64,000 nucleotides of DNA from Rehmannia glutinosa (Eukaryota; Streptophyta; Magnoliopsida; Lamiales; Orobanchaceae). The notes beneath the pieces are model-generated. The model saw only the letters and a list, made by a program, of their open reading frames with translations. It had not been told where the DNA came from and did not search any database. This document shows positions 34,991-46,216 of this stretch, in pieces (the first letter of the stretch is position 1; each line of letters starts with the position of its first letter). The stretch is taken from NCBI GenBank assembly GCA_016081115.2, contig CM071924.1:90348616-90412615 (forward strand), written 5' to 3'. The translations under genes were made by a program, and so were the position numbers.

Positions 34991-35040
34991 TTATAAGATA
35001 ATTGTAAAGTGTAGGTAAAATCGTTGTAGGTAAAGAATTT
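34905..35040. repeat. Inverted repeat at the inner side of the CACTA end
   Basis: CCTACAACGATTTTACTTAC..TTTACAATTATCTTA (about 34908-34949) is mirrored by TAAGATAATTGTAAAGTGTAGGTAAAATCGTTGTAGG (34994-35031), given here only in part. The RNA or single strand would fold back with a loop of about 45 bases. Confidence 0.75.
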
Positions 35041-35503
35041 TATAATCACACAAAAATCTGCAGTTAGATTCTTGATTTTTTTTTTTTTGGTTTGTTGGGT
35101 AAATTGAAGAGAACTATAAATGAAGAAGCCTGGACAGAGGTCACACTAACTAATGAAACTTGTCATCATATTGATGTAATAATTGCCGTCATGTATTTGC
35201 GTCATGAATGAGTAAATAGTAATCATTAGTAATTAAATTAGTACGTTATTGCAATTAAAAAAAAGTCTGACATAATGACCAAGGTCAGAGGAACGGAGCA
35301 CGGATTAATTAAAGTTTTTAAGCTCTTAATCAGCTGATCCTATAGAGATTAGAGAATTAAAAAAGCTAAACGAAAAGGAAATTTAGTAAGGATGACCTCA
35401 ATGTCGATGACGTACAACAGCTCGTCACATTTGTAGTCCATTGATGACACCCATCCCTAAATATCCTTTTTGGATTTCTTAATTGACATGAATTAAACAG
35501 ATA
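35041..35503. other. Gene-free AT-rich DNA
   Basis: Nothing recognised. Confidence 0.4.
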
Positions 35504-35523
35504 TTGAATACATTGTACTTAAA

Positions 35524-35771
35524 AAAAGGATGAACCCCATCTCTGAGGGCTCCTACTACCTTTGCCCTAGAGCTTCGTGGAAAATGTGAAGCGCGGGTTA
35601 TGTCTCAACTAGTCAGGGTCCTTGAGCTGCCGAAAATTGAGTCACCACACAAGAAGTTCTCCTTCACCCTGTAAATCGATACCAGAGGGATTCGAACAAT
35701 CACACTGTGGGTGCCAGCAAGTAGACAACACGTCACCCAAGTCCTTTATCAGTTGAGCTATGTCCCGGGGC
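35524..35771 (-). mobile_element. tRNA-derived SINE (copy 2) with 20-bp target duplication
   Basis: On the minus strand it starts GCCCCGGGACATAGCTCAAC. The A box is TAGCTCAACTGATAAAGGA (about 35760-35744) and the B box GTTCGAATCCC (about 35698-35688). It ends in a T-run after GGGTTCATCC. The flanks are identical: TTGAATACATTGTACTTAAA at 35504-35523 and 35772-35791. Plant SINEs ending in a T-run are known (Au-like); subfamily not determined. Confidence 0.88.
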
Positions 35772-35791
35772 TTGAATACATTGTACTTAAA

Positions 35792-38514
35792 TTTTAATAT
35801 CTTTTCTTAATTTTGGATTCGAATCACTTAAAAAGAGTTGAACTTCGCATATTTTCAGTTCCTATCCTAGATGCTACGGCCGACTACAAGTGTTTTTTTT
35901 TAATATATTGATATAGTATAATACCTATTGGGAATATTGTATTCAAGACAGCGATAAGCATATTAGATTAGGGATGACAGTGAGATGTGGAATCCTCATT
36001 CCTGGATGGATTCGCCCAGAACAAAGTGCCGATTCTGCTAATTTTTCTTGTGGGAAGGGGGATGCGAAATATTTTCTCCCTATTGGTGGTAACAGGAATC
36101 GTAATATATCCACGCCTCGTTTATTATATGTTGATAAACTATTATTTATTTCATTTCTTTTGTCTAAAGAGTGTTTTGTTATTTTTTAAAATTCACATGT
36201 TTTCAGTATTTATAATGATTGAAAATGTTAAAAAAATATTAATATTTTTTCTTACAAAAAGTAAAATTGGGAGTGGAGATCCAGGGAGATGAGGAGCATT
36301 ATCTCCCTATTTATCTTTTAGTTACGGAGATGGAAATTCCACGCAAACACAGGGACGTAAATAGGGATAGCTCCCATGCCCCTCACCCTATTAACATGAT
36401 ATATCCTTACGTATGATTTACAAATTTCGAATTATTGAATTTGAACTAGATTTCATATCGATCAATATTGATTGATTGCTATTATGTTATTGCTAGCAAA
36501 TTAATCCTTCAAATCTTTCAACTACTAAATTTCATCCCTGCCTCATTCAAGAAGGACCCATGAAAGAGTAACAGCGAATTTATATTTCTATAACTCACAT
36601 CTCAAGCAAATCATGGCACCTTAATCTGGCTATTTTGCCCAATTTCATTTAAAATTTAGTGGTTATTTGGCTAATTAAACTTTGAAACATATTATCAGTT
36701 TTTCATCTTATCAGATTATTACTCAACTTTTTCTATAATCATAAAATTATAAAAACAAAAATATTATCAATTAACCAATAGGAGTCTACATATGCTAAAA
36801 TCCTATATGATTGGTGGGTGCAGTTAGGCTGATGAACATACTTAATTCGTCATCAGTACTGATGTCATGAAAATTGCATCATTAGCAACTAATTAATCAC
36901 ATTTATAATTACCAATTATTATAACCATCTCCTATATAACTTACGATGATGACAAAGTGAGTACTGTGACACATGCGGCTTGAAAGTCCTGATACATTTC
37001 AACATGTGTGACAATAAAAGATGTCACCCAAATTATAACACTATTTTAATGTTTTATACATAATTATGCAAGACAGGGGGACCAAAGATGAAGAAAATTT
37101 TATACGTAAGATGATGTAATGAGATGACGTGATTCAGTGCGTCACATATGGTTGTCATATGCTCTTTCTCATTTAATCTTTTTTTTACGTTATGATTAGT
37201 GGAAATTAGTGCTTAAGCGAGAAAGGGATAGCTGATTATTCCTTCTCACATAAAGTTACTGCAGTTTCTCAATACCAAATTTGTAGTTGGAAATATGCTT
37301 TAGGGATAATTCAGAAAAAAAAAAACTCAAAGTTTAAGGTAATTACGAAAAAAAAATAAAAATATTAAAATTACAAAAATTCCTTGAGTTTGATTCCATC
37401 TTATATGTTTTTACCTCAACGGTTAGTTGATAGATGTAATTGTTAAATATTTGATTAGGTCAACACATTTGTCAGGTTAATTAATGATTAAGGTAAAATT
37501 AATGTAAAATACAGTCAAACCTCAAAAGATTTCTTATAATTTTGAAACTTTTCTTGATTATTTTGTAATTACCCCAAACATCATGTTCTTTTTGTAATAT
37601 ATTTGCATGTTAATTCATGACCATTTGTTATTATGACCACTGACTTTGAGGATTATGAGATTATAAATACTCACTCTGCCCCAATTACGTAGTCCATATT
37701 TATTTTTGGGATGTCCTAATATATATCCCAATATCTATATTTGATCATTTACTAATATACCCCTATATTATCTTGAAAACTGTAACCTTGAAAGATAAAT
37801 TTTTATGGGATATAGTAAACATTAAATACACAAAATTATTTAAAGTGGTAAGTTAATTATAGGGGTGAACTTTCATGTTGTTGTAAATTTATTTAAGTGG
37901 ATTATTTAATTACTTAATACCCACTAAATAAGGGTATTATATGAAGTTTGTAAATATAATTTTTTTATAATATTTTTCTTAATTTGTGAAAAACAAGTTA
38001 GACTATATAATTGAGAAAAGGGAGTATTTACCAATAACGCTCATAATTATGTCAAAGTGATAATATTTGAAGCAAGACTTGAGGTCAAATTCTACTTGAC
38101 CTGTGGGCTTGAGGGTCTTTTACATTTTTCTAAGGTGGAATCGATTAATTTATTGTTTTAGTTATATACTATACTTTAAATTATATTCAAAATATATGAG
38201 GAAAATTAATAGAATATAATAAATAAAATAGAAAATCTTGTCCGTACATGTCGAGCTTGACCAACCAAAGGGTCAAGCTTAAGAATCAACGAAAGTCAAG
38301 AAACCATTTATGGCATTTCAGTTTTTGTATATATATCATGATTTTGCCAAACAAGTCAACTAAAAAACTGTCTTACAAAAAAAAAAAAAAAAACTGTCTT
38401 ATGAAACTAAACTAATACTGTTATTGATTTATCCCTAAAACAGGGGAAACTGAAAACGAAAAACAGAATCAAAAAACAAAACAAAAAAAAAACAGAAAAC
38501 TCTATTTACTAATG
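35792..38514. other. Gene-free region upstream and downstream of repeats
   Basis: At 35965-36390 a TTAGGGATGACAGTG word begins a stretch with GGGAGATGAGGAG and CTCCCTATTTA words that may be an old MITE. At 37311-37590 AGGGATAATTCAG and GTAATTACCCC resemble the ends of the 15711 element. The rest is AT-rich. No gene seen on either strand. Confidence 0.4.
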
Positions 38515-38961
38515 CTATTTCTTCTCTCCAAACTCAAGAAGAAGGTCCTCGAGCAACTTATCATCCAAGTACTCGAACTCAAAAACTTCCTTCTCAGTCT
38601 CCCCTTCATTTCTCGATCCCAACGACGACGAAGACGACGCCATAGACGACGTCGTCGACGCCACGTTCGATGAATTAAAAGAAGGCCACTCCTCGGGGAA
38701 ATTAAGAACAGCCAAAGAGCCGCGCATCGTATACGCGGCTCTATCGTAAGCCCGTGCGGCCTCCTCCGCCGTGGCAAAAGTCCCTAGCCACACTCTGGCG
38801 CCGTGCTTATTAGAATCCCGAATCTCCGCCGCGAATTTCCCCCACGGCCGCCGTCTCACGCCACGGAATTTCACCTCTTTTCCATCTTTGCCCCTCTCTA
38901 TTGGATTCCCATTATGATCCATCTCTTCTCTCAAATCATAGTAACCAAAACCCATGCCCAA
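38515..38961 (-). CDS. AP2/ERF transcription factor, subgroup IX (ERF95-98 type), intact EDLL motif
   Basis: A 148-residue nuclear transcription factor expected to bind GCC-box elements in ethylene, jasmonate or stress-responsive promoters. The AP2 domain is residues 32-89 (FRGVRRRPWGKFAAEIRD, WLGTF, AARAYDRAA, LNFP). A Ser/Thr/Ala-rich linker covers 95-116. The acidic C-terminus EFEYLDDKLLEDLLLEF (128-144) is the EDLL activation motif first described in Arabidopsis ERF98/TDR1. The upstream Met gives 13 more residues than the alternative Met14 (MDHNGNP); I keep the first because the frame is open and in good context. No intron, as usual for the subgroup. Codon use in the AP2 part is GC-rich compared with the flanks. 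A related gene with a damaged EDLL lies at 17247-17660 in the facing orientation. Confidence 0.92.
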   Translation of the reverse strand: MGMGFGYYDLREEMDHNGNPIERGKDGKEVKFRGVRRRPWGKFAAEIRDSNKHGARVWLGTFATAEEAARAYDRAAYTMRGSLAVLNFPEEWPSFNSSNVASTTSSMASSSSSLGSRNEGETEKEVFEFEYLDDKLLEDLLLEFGEKK

Positions 38962-39577
38962 AATTCACATATATATATAATGAGAAAAAAGTCAAATTAT
39001 TTTGTGGTCCTGAGGAGAATCCAGGGAATGGGATTGTGTTTAATAGTACACAAGTATGGGATAATTCAAGTAGTCAATTTAAATCAGGTGGGATTTATTA
39101 AATAATATAAGGTATTTTTAACAGGTGATTTCATTTAAATTGTGCGTGTCTTTCATTCTTGATTCCTACTTAGGAAAGTGTAAGAATCTTAATTTAGATT
39201 TGTTGTGCTTTTCGGATGGGTACTGTTTCGGAGCACTTATGATTAGAAAAACATAGGAAAAATTAATTTAGGTCCACTTTGATGTCACACAGGCGACGTT
39301 TTCATTGCCTCATAGAGTGATGTCACTTTAATTTTTGGGTTAAATTAAAATAAAGAAGCGTAGGGGGTAGAGGCTGTTTTTCATTTTAAAATAAAGAAGT
39401 GTTAAGCCTAGGTTGATGGAATCGCTTAGGCCTTAGGTTTCACTGTTTCAGCAAGTTGCGAAATCATATATTAAGAGAGATGGTAGCTGGCATAATTGGC
39501 CCTGCCTCGGCTGTTGGCATCCAATTTTAGAAGCTTGATAAAGATTGAACCTATTTAATGACCCTAGGCCTAATAAT
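38962..39577. other. Upstream region of the second ERF gene
   Basis: On the minus strand an AT-alternating run (TTATATATATATGTGAATT) ends about 15 bases before the start codon and could be a TATA element or part of the leader. No further gene or clear repeat. Confidence 0.45.
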
Positions 39578-39839
39578 TAGAGCTGACAATTTTGGTCTGG
39601 TTCAGTGGGTTGGTCCGATTGGCCCGATAAAATGATTGGAGTGGGCTTTGTTTTCTTAGGCCCAAAATGAGTTGGGCTTTTAGCCCGGCCCAAATAATCG
39701 GGTCGGATTGATTTTTCCTTTGTATTTTCACGGGTTGGGCTGGACTGGGCTCCGAAAATAGTATCGCCGTCACTGCTTGACCCGACCTGGATTTTTTCTT
39801 TGGCCCAATCGCCCGACATCGGCCCATTTTACACCTCTA
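39578..39839 (+). mobile_element. GGGCC-rich hAT-like MITE
   Basis: TAGAGCTGACAATTTTGG at the left and CATTTTACACCTCTA at the right. The flanks CTAATAAT and CTAATAAC match at 7 of 8. GGCCCGAT/GGGCCAAT-type words run throughout. Confidence 0.72.
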
Positions 39840-41166
39840 CTAATAACCCAATCTAAATGCCAGGGGTTGAGCCACAAGAAAATGTGGCCGGATTAAACTG
39901 CGGGTCAACCCAACCCATTGTTTGCTCTAGTAGAGATGGCAGTGCGTAAGGATGACAATTTTGCCCCGACCCATGGGCTAACCACCCAGTCCAACCCCGG
40001 TTTGGGTCGCCTTGCCCCGTGACCCACGGAGGGGCGAGGCAGGTTTGGGTATCACTTTCGCCTCATGGGTATCACCCCCGCCGCATATTTAATATATTTC
40101 AAATATATTTTGCATGTATAATATATATATTATCATATTTTTTAGCTTTTAATATTATATGTAACAATTAAAAATTGATAATGACAACTTTTGTAAATTA
40201 TAATTTATATATATATATATATAGGGGGAGGATACAATGAGACCACATATTATAGTGAGACAATGTTGACTCATCTAAACCCTTCCTTATCTATATCAAT
40301 GGCTAAGATAAATAGGGGTTTAAATTACATTAAATAATTAATTAAGGCAAAATAAGGATATAATTGTCAAAACAAACATGTGGGGGGACCATCCAAATAT
40401 GGAATCGGTTATTAGGGGAGAGAAAATCGCGAGAAAATTGCGAGAAAATCACGCATGTGCTCTGCCATGCAGTATGATGTACACTTATGAATGATTTGTT
40501 GTATACTTAACACTATTTTGCTGTATGTTTAACATAATTTTATTTTATATTAAAATGGTCAAACAAAAATATGTGGGGACCATTAATTAAGGAATCATTT
40601 ATAGAGAGAGAATCACGTTCATTAACATGTGGGGACCGTAAATTAAGTAAATCAATTATAGAGAGAGAGAAAATCACGCTCATTATTGTGTTGTATATTT
40701 ATCAAAGATTTGTTGTATACTTAACACTATTTTGTTGTATGTTTAACATAATTTTACTATATATTAAAATGGTCAAACAAAAATATGTGGGGACCGTGAA
40801 TTAAGGAATCAATTATAGATAGAGAGAATCACGCTCATTAACATGTGGGGACCGTTGATTAAGTAAATCAATTATAGAGAGAGAAAATCACGCTCATTAT
40901 TGTGCTGTATATTTAGCATATATTTGATGTATACTTAACACTATTTTGATGTAAGTTTAACATAATTTTACTGCATATTACAATTGTCAAACAAAAATAT
41001 AAGTATACAACAAAACACATTAAATATACAACAAACCAGATATAAGTATACGACAAAAAATGTAAGTATACAACAACATAAATATATACATCAAAAATTA
41101 ACTATTTATACAGCAAAACACATCTAAGTATACATCGAAAAACATCTAAAGTCGTAAACCACCCCA

Positions 41167-41317
41167 AAACCCTACTGCTGGTAATTCCCCAATAGCCCCG
41201 ACGGCCTGCCGCCAGTCTCCGCCTCATCGTCGCCGTCCATGAGCATCACACAACCAACCTTCTTCTTCGCCTCGCCGTCAAACAATTCATAAAAATAATT
41301 CCTAGAGACCAATCGTC
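41167..41317 (-). other. Possible captured coding fragment inside E5
   Basis: This short stretch is much more GC-rich than the rest of E5. On the minus strand it reads VMLMDGDDEAETGGRPSG, then a stop. It may be a captured piece of host gene, or the remnant of an old element. I cannot assign it to a family. Confidence 0.25.
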
Positions 41318-42099
41318 TGTTTGATACATGTTTTTATCTTAATTTTGATGATTTTATTTTACACCAAAACAATATTTTTAATTGTTGTCCAAATACTCCT
41401 AAATGATTTAAAACGTTTTTACTATTTATTCGGAGTATTTCTTCAAATTTTATTTTAGATAAAATTGGACAACACTTTTAATGATTTGTTAATATGTTCT
41501 TACATCAAAACAAGGTTCCTAAATGTTGTCTAAATACTCCCGTTCGGTTTAAAATATTTTTACTAAATTTTTGGAGTATTTTTTGAGGTTTATTTTCGAC
41601 AAAAATTGGACAACATTTCTGTCTCGAGGTCAACCGATCGCCCTATAAGACAACCCGTACCTGAGATGAATTTTGGAACAAAAAAATGAGACGGAAAAGT
41701 ATTTGGCCAGGTCGACACCCTGTCGACCGGTACCTGGGAGCTTAGTTTTGAAACAGAACTCCTGCCTTGTTATATTTGAGTTGTGCGACCGGGATAAAGT
41801 GGGGACGACCGGTCGAACCTACGTCGGCCGGTCGCCGTGTTAATTGTTGATATGTTCATTCCAAACTCTATTTCGTGCGACCGGTCGCCCTCAAGTTTGA
41901 CAACAAATTTCTGACCGTTGTGCAGCAGACAAACTTTCCTTTTTTTTTTGAATGAAACACCCTTAGTGGGTGGGGGATTGAAGGAGTCCCCAACCTATAT
42001 ATTGATCAGGATCAATGTATTTTTACAAGAGTTTATTTACAACAATTTGACAACCTAATGAGAATCAGCAATATGATGAGTACAGTTACCACATCTATT

Positions 42100-45000
42100 A
42101 GTTTTTTACAATTTTTCTACGAAATGATGGTAATTCCATTTGATCTATTCTAGCAAGGCCAAGAATGTTCCGAGGGATGTCGGCGGTCTTAGCATATGAT
42201 AGGATCGGCGCGGCAGCCAAGATGAGCTACATCATCCGCCACTCGGTTTCCTTCTCTAAGAGTGTGGGAAAATTGAATGTTCATGTGAGCACATCTCATT
42301 CGATCTTGGAGAGAAGTTGTAGTGTTGACCGGTGGCCATTCTTCCTTGTGTAAGGAGTTGGTACATGAACAGGAGTCGTTTCTATCATCGATGTAGAGCG
42401 GCCAAGAGAGATAAGTGCATTTAAACCCCGGAGTAGAGCCATCAATTTACGCCATTAGACTATTAGTACAAACATCAAAGCAAATCCATAGCATATCCAT
42501 AAAATGTTTCTAGCATAATCTCTTAAAACCCCGCCAAGCCCGGCTTAGTTAATTAAGCCTTTGGTAGCACCATCTACATTCGGTTTGACCGAGTTTGGTG
42601 GGGGCTTTATCCATGAAACCCGGGATATTTGAGTCCGCTCTGTCTTTCGAAATGAAAACCTAGTCTGAGATGCTTTGTGTAGGAATCCTTTCCACATTTT
42701 TATATTCATCGGATGACCATTGTAAAGGAGCTTGAGATGAGTTTCCACTTGCGGCATTATGCGGTTTGAATTTTACACCTTCATGTTTAATTTTATTTCT
42801 TTCTAACCAGGTGAACTAAAAGATTAAACGGGGCAAAATGAAGGTAATATGTAATCTGGTGTGTGAATGGTGTAAAATTGGACCAATAATGTAAAAACAT
42901 GTGTATACTCGGTGTGTGGTGGTGTGCGGTTGAGCCAACTAGCAAAATGCTCCCATACTTTTAGAACTTGATCATTAAGCAAAAATAAATGAGGGAGGGA
43001 TTCAAGATGGCAAGAGCAACAATAACACCGAGAGGCTAAAGAGACATTTTCGGCTTGCATTTTAAGATCCACTGGTAACTTTGTTAAGAAGCAATCTCCA
43101 AAGGAATATAGACATGGATGGTGTAATGTATGTGTTCATTTTAGAAAAAAGTGGAGAGTAGGGAAGAGAATGTCTTACAACTTGCCAAGAGGATATGGAG
43201 AATCCCCATTTGAGAAGTGCATCCAACTCATAGAATCATTAGTACCATGTAAAATAGGAACTTGGCTCAAAGTTGTAGCCCATGAGGTGCCCACAATTAT
43301 GGGATGTCTATTAATATCCCGTTCCCATTGGTCCAAACATAAATAACAGGAATATGCTCAAGACCCTCTTTATCAATATCAATCGATCATTCGGTGTATT
43401 ATTAGAGAACCATTTATCGGACCAAAAGCTCACATTACTGCACCCTAGTCCCCAAAATATACCAAAGATTGGCGGCCTCTTTGATTTTACAAATTCTTTT
43501 CCAAACAGGGCTATCATGAGCAGAAGGCTTAACATTAGCAATGGCAAGACCACCAACATATTTAGCATGAAGAAAATTAGCCCAAAGAAGGGAATTATTA
43601 TTTCTAAGCCTCCACCGAGCTTGAAAGAGAAAGCGAGTGATAGTATCGAGAGATGGCTCTAATACCCAAACCACCCTCTTGAGGATGACAAATGGTCTTC
43701 CAAGCCACCCAATGAGTTTTCTTATTATTGGGAATCCCCGAGGAAAAAGTTGGCCATGATTTGTTCCAACTTGTGAACAACATATTGAGGAGGTTTGATG
43801 ATTAAAAGGAGATGAAGAAACATGGAGCTTAGAGTGCTCTTGATGAGCATAAGCCTACCCCCATATGACAGAAATCTCCAAGCCCAAGAATTAATCTTTT
43901 TGTGCATTTTGGAGATAAGAGAGTTAAAAAGAATACCCTTCTTGTGCCCTTTATAGATGGGAGCCCCCAAGTATGTAAAGGGCAGATTTTGATGCTGAAA
44001 GTGTGTGGTGTTGGCAATATCAGTAATAGTCTCAGGTGAGGAGTTGGGACCAACTATAAAAGAGCTTTTGCTAGCATTGATGAGCTGACCAGACATATGA
44101 GCATAGTGTTGAAGGAAGTTAGTAATCAGCTAAAGAGATTGGGGCTTATTATTAGAGAAAAGAAGAAGATCATCAGCATATGCAAGATGGGATATAGGAA
44201 TACCCCCATGTGTCTTGTAAAGCAGAGTTGGATGCTGTTTAAAAAGAGCATCAAGGCCTCTAGAAAGATATTCAGAGGCAAGAATGAACAAAGAAGGGGA
44301 CAGGGGGTCCCCTTGCCTAGGACCCCTGCTGGATTTAAAAAAACCAGAAGAAGCACCATTGATAAGCACAGCGAACCAGCAGTTATTGATACAATTAAGA
44401 ATAAATTGTACCCACCTGTCAGGGAAACCCATATGGGTAAGCATGTTAGTAAGGAAAGGCCATTGAATTCTATCATAAGCCTTAGCCATGTCAATTTTAA
44501 AAATGACATTTTTAACCCCACCTTTATTATCAAGACTGTGCACCATCTCTTGAGCCAAGAGCACATTATCACTAATAAGCCTACCTTGGAGAAAACCACT
44601 TTGAGAGGGAGAGATGATATAAGGGAGAATAGGTGTCAGTCTGTTATCAAGGATCTTAGTGATAAGCTTATTAGTGATATTGCACAAACTAATAGGTCTG
44701 AAATCAGCCCAAGTATGAGGATGAGCAATCTTAGGAATAAGCACAATAGTAGTAGCAGTGAAAGCTTTAGGCATAGGGTAACCAGCAAAAAACTCATGAA
44801 TGGCAGCAAAAATATCTTCCTTAATAATGGTCCAGCACTTTTGAAAAAAGAGGGCATTAAAACCATCAGGGCCAGCCACCCCATCTGGATTAATGGAGAA
44901 CAAAGCATCATGAATCTCTGCATGGGAAGGTTGGCTACATAGCTCATCAGGGTTCACATGAGTGGGAAGGGAAGGAAGGTGGAAACTACTGGAGAAGGCA

Positions 45001-46216
45001 GGGCACTCTCTATCAGAGGAGAGGTGATTTTTGAAAAAATCAGCAGCAGACTTATGGATATCTTCCTCAGATTGAAGGAGACATCCATTGTGTGAAATGG
45101 AGTGGATTCTAGATTGAAGTCTTTTTTGCTTGACAAGCTTATGGAAGTATTTAGTATTCCTCTCTCCCTCCACAACCCATTTACAAGCAGATTTTTGATG
45201 CCAATAATCCTCCTCAATCTTAGTAGCCAAAGTAAGTTCAGCTATAGCTTGTTTTAAGCTAATAAGAGCAGCAGGAGTAGGATCAGAGTCATAAACTTGC
45301 TCACAATAAGCAACGTTTTTCTCAGCATCATGAAGTTTAGAGAACACATTACCAAAAGTGGTTTTGTTCCACCATTGCAATTTCTGCTTGACCCTAATGA
45401 TCTTAAAGGAGAGATTATTCATGCCTGAAGCCCCAGTGGGACCATCCCAAGCTTGCTTTATGATGTCAAAAAAGCTAGGGTGTCTAAGCCACATGTTTTG
45501 GAATTAAAAGCAGAAGGAGTCCTATGCACATTATTAGAAGCTTTGAGAAGTAAAGGTGCATGATCAGAGTGGATCCTAGGGAGGTGAGAGACTACAGACT
45601 TAGGTAGAAACTCACCCCAGTCAGAGGAAACAAGCAACCTATCAAGTCTTTCTTGCAACCCATTTCTAACCCATGTTTGTGCATGAGCCCCGTCAAAACC
45701 CAAATCCAGGAGACTACAACTAGCAATCATATCAGCAAAATCAGCCATGTCAAGGCTTCTATCAGTATCACTGCCCTGTCTCTCAGAATCATAAAGAAAA
45801 CAATTAAAATCACCCCTACAAGCCAAGGGGAATCAGTAGTCACATCAGCAGTATGCCTCAAACACTCCCTAAGGGGTCTGTCTATCCACTCTAGAACATT
45901 TAGCATACACAAAGGATGTAAAAATGGGTTTAGGAAGCAGAGAAGAGGATATCTCAACAGTGAGAGCCTGAACATGATCAGAAATAATAGAATAGAAGAA
46001 GCCAGTTTTGAAAAAGACCCAAATTTTATTAGACACATTATTAATCCCCTGGATAAATCCTAATTTTCTATAGAAAAGTGGAAAATTAGGGTCTATCATG
46101 GGTTCAAGAATGGCCAGAACCTGGACATTGTGCTCTTTGCAGAGCAGCTTGAGATGGTTAACAGAAGGTTTGTTGCCAATACCACTGATATTCCAAACAA
46201 TCATGTTCAGATTCAT
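42100..46216 (-). pseudogene. LINE ORF2: endonuclease, reverse transcriptase, RNase H, frameshifted
   Basis: The start at 46216 overlaps the ORF1 stop. The endonuclease reads WNISGIGN, LAILEPM, GDFN and SDHAPL, split by a stop near 45830-45870. The 454-codon frame 45494-44130 holds the reverse transcriptase: ADFRPISLCNITNKLITKIL, SGFLQGR, FKIDMAKAYDRIQW, RQGDPLSPSLF and catalytic YADDLLLF (about 44174-44150). Further frames continue through the thumb and a zinc-rich segment (CYCCSCHLESLPHLF near 43025). RNase H follows, with KPNVDGA (about 42575) and REGNRVADDVAHLG (about 42230-42190). At least five frame breaks. ORF2 would nick the target and copy LINE RNA, and could also act on SINEs. Confidence 0.88.

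Noticed and set aside
36000..36292. Overlapping frames of 70-100 codons
   Set aside because: The translations are AT-driven and Ile/Phe/Leu-rich, with no start context or family motif.
44097..44942. A 281-codon plus-strand open frame
   Set aside because: It lies exactly antisense to the LINE reverse transcriptase and its translation has no motif of its own.
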